Below, piece after piece: positions 1 to 7,061 of a DNA stretch of 64,000 nucleotides; position 1 is the stretch's first letter; the number at the start of each line of letters is the position of its first letter. Position numbers and translations under genes: made by a program. The notes below the pieces were generated by a model. It did not search any database, was not told the DNA's origin, and saw nothing but the letters and a program-made list of their open reading frames with translations. Source of the DNA: Bin5 sp034422415 (GTDB taxonomy: Bacteria > Chloroflexota > Anaerolineae > Caldilineales > Caldilineaceae). The DNA is taken from contig OZ241871.1 of the NCBI GenBank assembly GCA_965202955.1, positions 248,001-312,000 on the forward strand, written 5' to 3'.

Positions 1-283
1 AGATGAAGCCCAACACCCCCAGCGCGATGGCAAAAGCCGTCAGGCCGTACTGCAGCATCAGGCCCGCCACCGCGTCCGCGTCGCCCGCCAGGATGGCGTC
101 GTCGACCAGCCGCTTGCCCAGCAGCACCAGGTAGCCGTCCGCAAGCGCCGTCACAACCAGCGCCAGAATATAGCCGAAAAAGAGCCGCCAGTGCACCAGC
201 CCCTGCCGCAGCATCCGCACCACGGTCTGCCCGTTGAACTCGGTGCTGAACTCCTCTTCCTCGAAATAGCTGTCCTGTGCCAT
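1..283 (-). CDS. ABC exporter half-subunit, N-terminal part (second gene of heterodimeric pair)
   Basis: Only the first 94 or so codons lie in the window; the gene runs off the left edge. The protein begins MAQDSYFEEEEFSTEF and enters a hydrophobic first membrane segment (WRLFFGYILALVVTALADGY), followed by the short polar loop and second helix typical of type-I ABC exporter half-transporters. The start ATG lies three bases after the TGA of the upstream exporter gene, so the two are almost certainly co-translated and form a heterodimer. Because the upstream partner carries the degenerate catalytic site, this one is expected to carry the consensus site (BmrD/TM288-like); that part lies outside the window, so this is inference. 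Confidence 0.85.
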   Translation of the reverse strand, partial: MAQDSYFEEEEFSTEFNGQTVVRMLRQGLVHWRLFFGYILALVVTALADGYLVLLGKRLVDDAILAGDADAVAGLMLQYGLTAFAIALGVLGFI

Positions 284-286
284 CAC

Positions 287-2329
287 TCAACCTCTGCCAA
301 CTGTAGGCGGCGCCCCGGGCTCCGCCGGCGCGCCCCTGTGCCCATTGCTCGACCGCTCGACCGCAACATCATCCAGCTTTGCCTCGGTCGCCGCCACCAC
401 CGCCGCGATCTCACGCTCCAGGTCCGCCTCGATCTGCATCTGCAGCCCGAAGATCCGCCGGTAGACCCCCGCCTGCGCCGCAAGCTGCTCGTGGCGCCCC
501 CGCTGGATGATCCGACCCCCATCCATTACAACGATCTGGTCCGCCTCCATCACGCTCTGCACCCGGTGCGCGATGATGAACGTCGTCCGCCCCCGCATCA
601 GCCCCCGCAGCGCCGCCCGGATCGACGCGTCCGTCCCCGTGTCCACACTCGACGTCGCGTCGTCCAAAATCAGGATCGCCGGGTCCTTCAGCAGCGTCCG
701 CGCAACCGTCACCCGCTGCTTCTGCCCGCCCGAAAGCGTCACCCCCCGCTCGCCGACCATCGTGTCGTATCCGTTCGGAAAGCCCAGGATCACGTCATGG
801 ATCGCCGCCGCCCTCGCCGCCGCCTCGACCTCCTCGTCGGCAACGTGCCGGCCGGTGCCGTAGGTGATGTTGTTCCGGATCGTCGTCGAAAACAGAAACG
901 GCTCCTGCTGCACAAAGCCGATCTGGCTGCGCAGAAAGCCTCTCCCGTACGAGCGCAGCTCGCGGCCGTCCAGCATGATGCCGCCCCCGCTGTACTCATA
1001 GAATCGCGGCAACAGGTTCACCAGCGACGACTTGCCCGAGCCCGTCGCCCCCAGCAGCCCAATCACCTGGCCCGGCTCCACCGCCAGACTGATGTCGCGC
1101 AGCACGTAGCCGCGCTCGGCAAACGCACGCCGCCGCTCCTCCCGGCGCCTCTGGCCGGCCGACCCCTCCTTCTCCGCCCTACTCTCGGCCTTCTTCTGCG
1201 CCTCCCCATCCTCCTGTCCGGCCGCCGGTTCGTAGGCGAACTGCACGTCCCTGAAGGCAATCGCGCCTTCCAGGCGCCCGCCGTCAGCCCCGTCCCCGTC
1301 CTCCAGCTCTTCCCGCTCCTGCCGGATAATCTGCTGCACCCGCGCCAGCGAGACCAGCCCCGCCGAGATATGCGCCACCAGCCGCCCAATCGCCTGCATC
1401 GGCCACACAGTCGCAACCAGCAGCCCCGTAAACGCAATGAAGGTGCCCGTCGAAATCTCGCCCTCGACCGCCATCATCGCCGCCAGGTAGGTGCCCACAA
1501 TCACCTGGCCCGAAGTCATGAGCTCGAACAGCGGCCAAAACAGGCTGTGCAGATTGGCCATGCGCACCCCGCGCCGGTACTTCTCCCAGTTCTCCTCCTC
1601 AAATCTCCCAATCTCATACCGCTGGCGCGCAAACGCCTTCACTACCCGCACCCCGCTCAGCCGCTCCTGCAACCGGTTCGAAACCGCCGCGTCCTGGCTC
1701 TGGTACGCCTCGTACACGGTGCCGATGCGCCTGAAGAAAAAGAACGATATCACGGCAATCACCGGCAGCAGCGGCGTCGCCATCAACGCCAGCCGGCCAT
1801 GCAACAGCACCAGCGCGCCGAAATTCACAACCGCCAGCAACCCAATTCGCCCGATGCCAATCAGCTGGTCCTGGAACAGCCTCCGCAGCGTATCCACGTC
1901 CGACGTGGCCCGCTGAATCAGCTCGCCCGTCTGCATCGAATCGTGATAGCCAAAATGCAGCCGCTGGATATGGTCGAACAGATAGTTTCGCAGCCGCCGC
2001 GCCACTCCTTCGCCCGTCATCGCCGCCAGCCGCCCCATGCCGAACGCGAACAGCCCCTGCACCAGCGCCAGCCCGATCAGGCCGGCCGCCACACCCGCGA
2101 TCGCCCAGCCACCGCCCTCGCCCGGCAGCACGCCGTCAACAAAGTAGCGCAGCAGGTAGAAGGTGGCCGAACGGCTCAGCGCCGCCAGCCCGGCCGCCAG
2201 CACCGCCGCCGCGTAGATACCGTGAAAGCCGGTAGCCAACCGCCACAACCCCCTGAATCGGTTCGGCGTCAGCGTCTCTTTCAAGTCGTAAGTGAGTCGA
2301 ATCCCTTTGTCACGCATCTTCTTTACCAT
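287..2329 (-). CDS. ABC exporter half-subunit with degenerate nucleotide-binding site (BmrC/TM287-like)
   Basis: A 680-residue membrane exporter subunit: six-helix transmembrane domain (about 30-320) and a C-terminal ATPase domain. Walker A GATGSGKS is at 427-434, LSGGQ at 532-536, Walker B ILILDD at 552-557 and the H-loop histidine near 588. The residue after Walker B, normally a catalytic Glu, is Asp557. This is the hallmark of the non-canonical subunit of heterodimeric exporters such as TM287/288, BmrCD and LmrCD. A charged 40-residue insert (about 369-408, rich in E, K and R) separates the first strand of the ATPase domain from the A-loop region and is unusual. Start chosen at ATG 2329 (MVKKMRDKG); an upstream in-frame ATG at 2446 would read through the attenuator hairpins. 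The partner gene follows after three bases. Substrate unknown; drug or lipid export is the family norm. Confidence 0.9.
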   Translation of the reverse strand: MVKKMRDKGIRLTYDLKETLTPNRFRGLWRLATGFHGIYAAAVLAAGLAALSRSATFYLLRYFVDGVLPGEGGGWAIAGVAAGLIGLALVQGLFAFGMGRLAAMTGEGVARRLRNYLFDHIQRLHFGYHDSMQTGELIQRATSDVDTLRRLFQDQLIGIGRIGLLAVVNFGALVLLHGRLALMATPLLPVIAVISFFFFRRIGTVYEAYQSQDAAVSNRLQERLSGVRVVKAFARQRYEIGRFEEENWEKYRRGVRMANLHSLFWPLFELMTSGQVIVGTYLAAMMAVEGEISTGTFIAFTGLLVATVWPMQAIGRLVAHISAGLVSLARVQQIIRQEREELEDGDGADGGRLEGAIAFRDVQFAYEPAAGQEDGEAQKKAESRAEKEGSAGQRRREERRRAFAERGYVLRDISLAVEPGQVIGLLGATGSGKSSLVNLLPRFYEYSGGGIMLDGRELRSYGRGFLRSQIGFVQQEPFLFSTTIRNNITYGTGRHVADEEVEAAARAAAIHDVILGFPNGYDTMVGERGVTLSGGQKQRVTVARTLLKDPAILILDDATSSVDTGTDASIRAALRGLMRGRTTFIIAHRVQSVMEADQIVVMDGGRIIQRGRHEQLAAQAGVYRRIFGLQMQIEADLEREIAAVVAATEAKLDDVAVERSSNGHRGAPAEPGAPPTVGRG

Positions 2330-2379
2330 GATAGCCGGCCCCAGCCGCACCGCCGCGCCGTGGCCCCGTAAACACAGAA

Positions 2380-2450
2380 GAGCCGCGGGCCGACCCCGTG
2401 GCTCTCCGCCAGAAAACACAAAAAGAAAAGCCACGGGCGTTCGCACCGTG
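2380..2450 (-). promoter_or_regulatory. Candidate transcription attenuator with mutually exclusive hairpins upstream of the ABC exporter
   Basis: On the minus-strand RNA four segments can pair in alternative ways. Hairpin 1:2 (2432-2450, 7 bp with one bulge, GAAC loop) is followed by a long U-rich run (2411-2430) and looks like an intrinsic terminator. Segment 2 (2429-2437) is perfectly complementary over 9 bases to segment 3 (2395-2403), giving an anti-terminator. Segment 3 also pairs with segment 4 (2380-2389) in a 10-bp stem with one mismatch, followed by a U-rich stretch, forming a second terminator-like hairpin. The end of the upstream leader ORF (codons CAC CGG TGA) can pair with segment 1 over 8 bp with one bulge. 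The pairings are seen in the sequence; the regulatory role is inferred by analogy with leader-peptide attenuators of drug exporters. Confidence 0.65.
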
Positions 2451-2512
2451 ACCTCGTTGCCGCTGTTCGGCTGGCGTCCCTCCCTATACCGAGCCGCCCA
2501 CTCCCACCAGGA

Positions 2513-2584
2513 TCACCGGTGCTCTGCTCCTCCATGATCGTTCGCCAGGCCGAAGCCCGCGATCTGCGCTGTGATCTCTTTCAT
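2513..2584 (-). CDS. Short leader ORF (23 residues) preceding the exporter attenuator
   Basis: A tiny ORF beginning MKEITAQIAG and ending GGAEHR. It has an excellent Shine-Dalgarno (AGAAGGAGG about 8 bases before ATG) and sits about 70 bases downstream of a good minus-strand promoter. It ends 63 bases before the first of two terminator-like hairpins in front of the ABC exporter genes. It has no signal peptide, Cys/Ser/Thr-rich core or other sign of a modified natural product, and no run of a single amino acid codon. A leader peptide whose translation state selects between the hairpins is the best explanation, as for BmrB ahead of bmrCD in Bacillus subtilis. Expression has not been shown. Confidence 0.6.
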   Translation of the reverse strand: MKEITAQIAGFGLANDHGGAEHR

Positions 2585-2608
2585 ACTCACCATCCTCCTT
2601 CTAACGAG

Positions 2609-2646
2609 ACGCCAACCCGCTTGGCGTTTCTTCCGTGGTCGACCAC
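2609..2646 (-). promoter_or_regulatory. Leader RNA hairpin and operator-like palindrome
   Basis: Between promoter and leader ORF lie two symmetric elements. A perfect 12-base palindrome (GTGGTCGACCAC, 2635-2646) falls about 7-19 bases after the predicted transcription start. A 7-bp stem with a 5-base loop (2609-2627, ACGCCAA/TTGGCGT) lies just upstream of the Shine-Dalgarno. The first could be a repressor site and the second could shield or stabilise the leader; both roles are inferred. Confidence 0.4.
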
Positions 2647-2659
2647 CCCACCCGTCGCG

Positions 2660-2688
2660 ACTCTAGCAGAGATCCCGCCATCCGTCAA
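2660..2688 (-). promoter_or_regulatory. Sigma-70-type promoter for the exporter leader
   Basis: TTGACG (-35, 2683-2688) and TAGAGT (-10, 2660-2665) on the minus strand are separated by exactly 17 bases. The start site would be near 2653, giving a leader of about 320 bases before the exporter gene. Confidence 0.65.
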
Positions 2689-2740
2689 ATCACCACGAGA
2701 AAGATTAAGCCCCCTGCCGGCCTGGGTTTCCCGGCTAGAT

Positions 2741-2769
2741 TTGTCCGGCCGTCTGAAAGAGATTATGAT
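2741..2769 (+). promoter_or_regulatory. Sigma-70-type promoter for the dehydrogenase gene
   Basis: TTGTCC (2741-2746) and TATGAT (2764-2769) with a 17-base spacer point towards the dehydrogenase/cytochrome gene. This promoter is arranged divergently with the exporter promoter about 50 bases away. Confidence 0.5.
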
Positions 2770-2984
2770 AGCCAGCATGCGAGCCGGCCCGGCATGGAAC
2801 TTGTGCGGGCCCCTTAGAGCGCGCCGCACGAACATCCAATCCATGTCGGATAAATGAGTCAGTCGTCAGCAGTAGCTTGCGCCAAAGGCAGGCGATATCG
2901 GATCCTACTCTCTCCCGCCCTGACTCTCCGACAGTTCACTGTCTGGGAAAAGGAATAAGAGATCCGAAGGGCAGTCCAGAACTC

Positions 2985-5144
2985 ATGCACAACGTAAATG
3001 CTCGCGAGGACTCACTGAAAAAGCGGCATATTGTGCCGCACCTTGTCCCTGCATTGCTCGGGGCGTTTCTGATCGCCGTTGTTCTCCTGTCGCAGACTGA
3101 AATAACGATAGCTGCCCCCGACCAGCAAAGTGGGACGGGGCCCTATGTCCCCGAGTCCCGGGAAATCCCGACCCATCTCTATAGCATTCAGATCCTCACC
3201 GTCGCGCAAGAGAGCTTCGCCGACAGCGGCGGTGCTATCGAGCCACTCGGAGATGGAGTTCTGCTCGCTACGCCAAGAGGACGCCTCGCAGTCGTCGACA
3301 TTGACGGCGCCGTCAGCTACTTTGACGCTCACGTCCCCATGTATGCGTCTACGCCGGAGAAGCCCAACACCTGGACAGGATTTCGCGTCGCTGACATTCT
3401 CTTGAAGCAAGACGCCCCCGACCGCTACACCCTGTTTGTATCCCATCACTTTCATACCGGCGAATGTGTCGAAATCCGGGTCTCCTCAATAACCCTTTCC
3501 TTCACGGAAGGGAACCCGAGGCTGATTGACGACTGGAACAGCCTCTTCACGGCGTATCCATGCATCGATACGGCCCTGTTCGACCGTTGGGAAGCGGAAG
3601 TCCCTAAAATTGGCGGAGGAATTCAGATAGGCGGTAAGTTGCTGATGGACGGAGCCGGCCACCTGCTGGTCGCCATAGGGGACAACGGCTGGTACGAATG
3701 GCAGGAGTGGAAGAGGAATGGAGAAGGCCATAGAGCGGCCGTCGTAGACCCGGACTCCCACTTGGGGAAGCTGGTTCGCATCGAATTGGCGACCGGCAGC
3801 GCCGAGACAGTCGCCGCAGGATTTCGCAATCCTCAGGGCTTCATTCGAGACAAGGTTGGCAATCTATGGCTTACTGAACACGGACCGCAGGGAGGCGATG
3901 AGCTGAACCTGGTAAGGCCAGGCCTTGACTTTGGATGGCCTCACGCAACATACGGTATTCTGTATGGCAACAGGGTCTGGCCCTTCAACCAAGTACAGGG
4001 CTCGCATGCCGGATTCGAAGAGCCGTTCTATTCGTGGATACCGTCGATCGGCGTGTCGAGTCTGATCGAGGTGGAGGGCGGAGACTTTCCCTTGTGGCAG
4101 GGCGATCTCCTAATCGCTTCGCTGAGGAGCAACTCGCTGTTTCGCGTGCGCATACGCCAGGAGAGAGTCGTCTATCTCGAACGAATCGCCTTAGGCGAGC
4201 GCATTCGCGACCTCACCCGGCTGGGCGACGGCCGCATCGCGTTGCTGACCGATTCCGCCAAGCTCCTGCTTATGCAGCGCACACCCATCTACTGCCAAAA
4301 CGACTACAGTCACACCTCGATTTTTTCGCACGATGCCGAGGAAGTTTGCATCGACCTCTTCAACTTCATCGAGATGCCCGAAAACCCCGGAATCCGCTCC
4401 TGGCAAGGAGGGACCGCCAATCGGCTGCTGGTTCGCTCCGATTTCGAAATATCTCTGATCAACGACCACCTGATCTATTCGAAAGCTCCCTGCCTTGAGG
4501 AGGACCTCAGTAGCAGGTTCTTCCTGCGTATAACCCCCAACAATCACGAACTCCGTGCCCAGGAAAACCGGGAGCTTGGCCTCAACATTTACGACTTCTA
4601 CGCAACAGACCCGGGCGTGGTGGGCGGCCGCTTTGGGGGAGGATGTATCGTGGCGACGAAACTGCCGCCTTTCGAGATCAGTTACATTCACACCGGGCAG
4701 GTCAGACGCGGGGTGGGCGCGGACGGAGAAGTGCGCTGGACACGCCTGCTATGGGAAGCCTACTTTTCCTTTGACGATAGCAACGCCAGGCCGAAGGGCG
4801 AGGATGCCGGAAGCCCACCGGCCCAGGCCAGCGAATCTGGCGCCCCGCCCGAACATTCCGGCGCGACGCTCTTCGCCGCACAGTGCGCCCAATGCCACAA
4901 CCTGAGCGAAGCGCACGGCATCGGCCCACAACTGAAAAACGTGATTGGCCGCCGCGCCGGAGAAGTAGCCGGATTCAATGCCACCGACACCCTGCGCGGG
5001 CTGGACATCGTTTGGACCAAGGAAAACCTGGCCCAATTCATCGCCGACCCCGGCGGATTCGCCCCGGGGGCCGACAAGGGAGACCTGGGCCTCAGCGAAG
5101 AGGAAGCCCGCCTGATCGCCGATTTTCTTGCTTCACAGCAGTAG
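2985..5144 (+). CDS. Membrane-anchored PQQ-type glucose/sorbosone dehydrogenase fused to a C-terminal cytochrome c domain
   Basis: A 719-residue exported oxidoreductase. An N-terminal hydrophobic segment (about residues 15-38) acts as signal or anchor. A six-bladed GSDH-type propeller follows (about 60-460), including the family stretch RNPQGF and TEHGPQGGDELN, which suggests quinone-dependent oxidation of sugars or aldehydes outside the membrane. Residues about 486-610 form a separate domain that recurs in the broken gene near 35.6 kb (motifs LIYSKAPC, RFFLRITP, YDFYATD, CIVATKLP, YIHTGQV). The last 90 residues are a class I cytochrome c domain with CAQCH at 634-638, the likely electron acceptor. 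The usual distal heme ligand is missing: no Met follows the CxxCH, and the aligned TKM motif reads DKG. Start set at ATG 2985; an in-frame ATG at 2877 would add 36 residues without a better ribosome site. Substrate uncertain. Confidence 0.85.
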   Translation: MHNVNAREDSLKKRHIVPHLVPALLGAFLIAVVLLSQTEITIAAPDQQSGTGPYVPESREIPTHLYSIQILTVAQESFADSGGAIEPLGDGVLLATPRGRLAVVDIDGAVSYFDAHVPMYASTPEKPNTWTGFRVADILLKQDAPDRYTLFVSHHFHTGECVEIRVSSITLSFTEGNPRLIDDWNSLFTAYPCIDTALFDRWEAEVPKIGGGIQIGGKLLMDGAGHLLVAIGDNGWYEWQEWKRNGEGHRAAVVDPDSHLGKLVRIELATGSAETVAAGFRNPQGFIRDKVGNLWLTEHGPQGGDELNLVRPGLDFGWPHATYGILYGNRVWPFNQVQGSHAGFEEPFYSWIPSIGVSSLIEVEGGDFPLWQGDLLIASLRSNSLFRVRIRQERVVYLERIALGERIRDLTRLGDGRIALLTDSAKLLLMQRTPIYCQNDYSHTSIFSHDAEEVCIDLFNFIEMPENPGIRSWQGGTANRLLVRSDFEISLINDHLIYSKAPCLEEDLSSRFFLRITPNNHELRAQENRELGLNIYDFYATDPGVVGGRFGGGCIVATKLPPFEISYIHTGQVRRGVGADGEVRWTRLLWEAYFSFDDSNARPKGEDAGSPPAQASESGAPPEHSGATLFAAQCAQCHNLSEAHGIGPQLKNVIGRRAGEVAGFNATDTLRGLDIVWTKENLAQFIADPGGFAPGADKGDLGLSEEEARLIADFLASQQ

Positions 5145-5198
5145 CTGGAACAGTGCTACCCTTTTCACCCATGACGCCTTAGAAATGGAGAAGATTCA

Positions 5199-5981
5199 AT
5201 GACCGACTACAGCGGCAAGACCGTCATCGTAACGGGCGGCGCCAAAGGCATCGGCGAAGCCGTCACCAGGGCCTTCGCCCAGGCAGGGGCCGACGTTTTC
5301 TGCGCCGACGTTGACAAAGAGGCCGGCGCCAGAATGGCGGCCGAAAGCCCCGACGTATCCGGCTCGATCACCTTCGTCGATGCCGATGTCTCCCAGGCCG
5401 CCGTCTGCCAGGCGCTGGTGCGCCAGGCCGCTGCCGCCAACGGTGGCGTCGACGTCCTCATCAACAACGTCGGCATCCAGCCCCTCGACAGCTACCTCCC
5501 CGCCCACGAATTCCCCGTCGAAACGTGGGACCGCATCATCGCCGTCAACCTGAAGAGCGGCTTTCTCATGACCAAGTACGCAGTGCCCGAAATGATGAAA
5601 CGAGGCGGCGGCGTCATCGTCAACACGGCCAGCGTGCAGGGCCGTCAATCGATGAAAGGCGTTCCTGCCTATGCCGCCAGCAAAGGGGGTATGCTCTCGC
5701 TCACACAGCAGCTGGCGCTCGACTACGCCGAGCACAACATTCGCGTCCTCGCCGTCAATCCCGGCACCATAGAGACCCATCTGGCGGTCGAAAGCGTAGC
5801 CGGAGACCTGGAAGCCCTCCGCTCAGCCGCAGCCGCAGCACATCCAATCGGCCGCATCGGCAAGCCGGAGGAAATCGCATCGGTCATGCTATTTCTCTGC
5901 AGCGACGCCGCATCCTTCATGACCGGCGAATATGTCAACGTCGACGGCGGCCTGATGGCCAAGGGCGCCTGGGCCGACTGA
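5199..5981 (+). CDS. Short-chain dehydrogenase/reductase (SDR)
   Basis: A 260-residue classical SDR. The cofactor motif TGGAKGIGE lies near the N-terminus, NNVGIQ corresponds to the NNAG motif, and the catalytic Ser and YAASK (Tyr-x-x-x-Lys) are in place, followed by VNPGTIET. The C-terminus CSDAASFMTGEYVNVDGG is typical of the FabG-like branch. A ribosome site (GGAG) lies about 10 bases before the ATG. The gene starts 54 bases after the dehydrogenase/cytochrome gene on the same strand, so co-transcription is plausible and would suit a sugar or polyol oxidation route. The SDR fold does not reveal the substrate. Confidence 0.9.
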   Translation: MTDYSGKTVIVTGGAKGIGEAVTRAFAQAGADVFCADVDKEAGARMAAESPDVSGSITFVDADVSQAAVCQALVRQAAAANGGVDVLINNVGIQPLDSYLPAHEFPVETWDRIIAVNLKSGFLMTKYAVPEMMKRGGGVIVNTASVQGRQSMKGVPAYAASKGGMLSLTQQLALDYAEHNIRVLAVNPGTIETHLAVESVAGDLEALRSAAAAAHPIGRIGKPEEIASVMLFLCSDAASFMTGEYVNVDGGLMAKGAWAD

Positions 5982-6064
5982 AACCCGCAAGGCGCCAAGC
6001 GCGATTTTCTTTGTGGAACCAGTCCGTCTGCGCTGAGCCTGTCAGCCGCGGCGGGATACCAAAA

Positions 6065-6090
6065 ACTATCGCAAAAGGGCGCAGCGCGCC
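6065..6090 (-). terminator. Intrinsic terminator of the cobalamin operon
   Basis: On the minus strand a 5-bp GC stem (GGCGC/GCGCC, three-base loop, 6078-6090) is followed by CTTTTGC and a second T run. It lies 17 bases after the last gene of the B12 operon, which converges with the SDR gene. Confidence 0.55.
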
Positions 6091-6106
6091 GGAAAGTAAG
6101 GTCGGG

Positions 6107-6445
6107 TCAGTCCGGGCGTGCTTCGCCCAGCCGGTGGTATATCGCCTCTTCTACCGGCCGGCCGCCGCGCAGATGCTCCTCGACGATCCTGTCCAGCAAC
6201 GCATCGTCGACCTGACAGTACCAGATGCCTTCCGGGTAAACGACCAGGACCGGGCCGCTGTGGCAGACACCCAAACACGGCGTGATCCCCCGCTTGACCC
6301 GCATCGGATTGTCATACTCACCAAGCTCGCCAAGTTTGCGGGCCAATAGCGCATAGAGCCTTTGCGCCTTCCCGTCCGGGTCGCAAAAGGGGCCTGAACA
6401 GATGAAAACGTGGCGCGCGTATGGCGCCATTTCCGGCAAATCCAC
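6107..6445 (-). CDS. Thioredoxin-like [2Fe-2S] ferredoxin of the cobalamin operon
   Basis: A 112-residue protein with four cysteines in the pattern of thin (thioredoxin-fold) [2Fe-2S] ferredoxins: C16 and C21 (ICSGPFCD) and C57 and C61 (PCLGVCHSGP). The start is set at GTG 6445, which has AAGGAG at good spacing; the ATG at 6430 lacks one. It is the last gene of the B12 operon, directly after the cob(I)alamin adenosyltransferase. That enzyme needs cobalt reduced to Co(I), so an electron-transfer role in that reduction is an attractive inference. Small ferredoxins of this type are also found near corrinoid chelatase genes. The cluster type is inferred from cysteine spacing only. Confidence 0.75.
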   Translation of the reverse strand: MDLPEMAPYARHVFICSGPFCDPDGKAQRLYALLARKLGELGEYDNPMRVKRGITPCLGVCHSGPVLVVYPEGIWYCQVDDALLDRIVEEHLRGGRPVEEAIYHRLGEARPD

Positions 6446-6497
6446 CGCCTGCTCCTTCTCCTCCCGAGAATTCAAAGCGCCGTCAGCCCTGTCCCGC

Positions 6498-7061
6498 CTA
6501 TGCACCCGGGTCCCACAGTGGCTCCGCCACGCCCCGCTGATGGTTCTCATATCGGGCCATCACAAAAAGCGCATCCGAAAGACGGTTCAGATAGCGAATT
6601 GCCAACCGGTTGATCGACTCGGCCTTCGCCAGCGAGGCGGCCTCCCGCTCCGCCCGCCGGCAAACTGTGCGCGCCACGTGCAGGTGCGATGCGCCCAACG
6701 AGCCGCCGGGCAGAATGAAATTCTCCAAAACACCCACAACCGGAGTCAGTTCGTCGATCAGCGCCTCCAACCGGTCCACGTGCCGCTCTTCAATCTGCGG
6801 AGGCGTGTAGCGCGCCTTGTCCTCTTCCACAAAGCAAAGGTCCGAACCGAGATGGAACAGCTCGTTCTGAATCTCGCCCAGCGTGCCTTGCAGCCGTTCA
6901 CACAGACCGACTGCCAGCGCCATCCCAATCTGCGAATTCAGCTCGTCTACCGTTCCGTACACCTGCACGCGCAACGCGTCTTTGGCCACACGCTGCCCGC
7001 CGCCCAGCGCAGTTGTGCCGTCGTCTCCGCCGCGCGTGTAGATCTTAGTCAACCTTGGCAT
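6498..7061 (-). CDS. pduO: PduO-type cob(I)alamin adenosyltransferase
   Basis: This 187-residue enzyme transfers the 5'-deoxyadenosyl group from ATP to cob(I)alamin, making coenzyme B12 in the cytoplasm. Family motifs are all present: the N-terminal ATP-binding TRGGDDGTT, VDELNSQIG, FILPGGS, the basic motif CRRAERE and RYLNRLSDALF near the C-terminus. The length matches the single-domain PduO/MMAB family. Its start overlaps the end of the btuD-like gene by 17 bases, so the two are coupled. Product identity is firm; the symbol (pduO, cobO-equivalent by function) follows the structural class. Confidence 0.95.
   Translation of the reverse strand: MPRLTKIYTRGGDDGTTALGGGQRVAKDALRVQVYGTVDELNSQIGMALAVGLCERLQGTLGEIQNELFHLGSDLCFVEEDKARYTPPQIEERHVDRLEALIDELTPVVGVLENFILPGGSLGASHLHVARTVCRRAEREAASLAKAESINRLAIRYLNRLSDALFVMARYENHQRGVAEPLWDPGA

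Noticed and set aside
191..2371. 726-codon open frame on the plus strand opposite the ABC exporter gene
   Set aside because: Rich in Arg/Pro/His with no domain; it is the antisense shadow of a GC-rich coding region. The minus-strand frame has all ABC exporter motifs.
2587..2844. 85-codon minus-strand frame in the divergent promoter region
   Set aside because: It spans the predicted promoters, has no ribosome site and shows no domain; the nearby 23-codon ORF with a strong Shine-Dalgarno is a better candidate.
5141..5159. Terminator after the dehydrogenase/cytochrome gene
   Set aside because: Only a 5-bp stem (GTAGC/GCTAC) with a 9-base loop overlapping the stop codon and a short CCTTTT; too weak, and the SDR gene follows closely.
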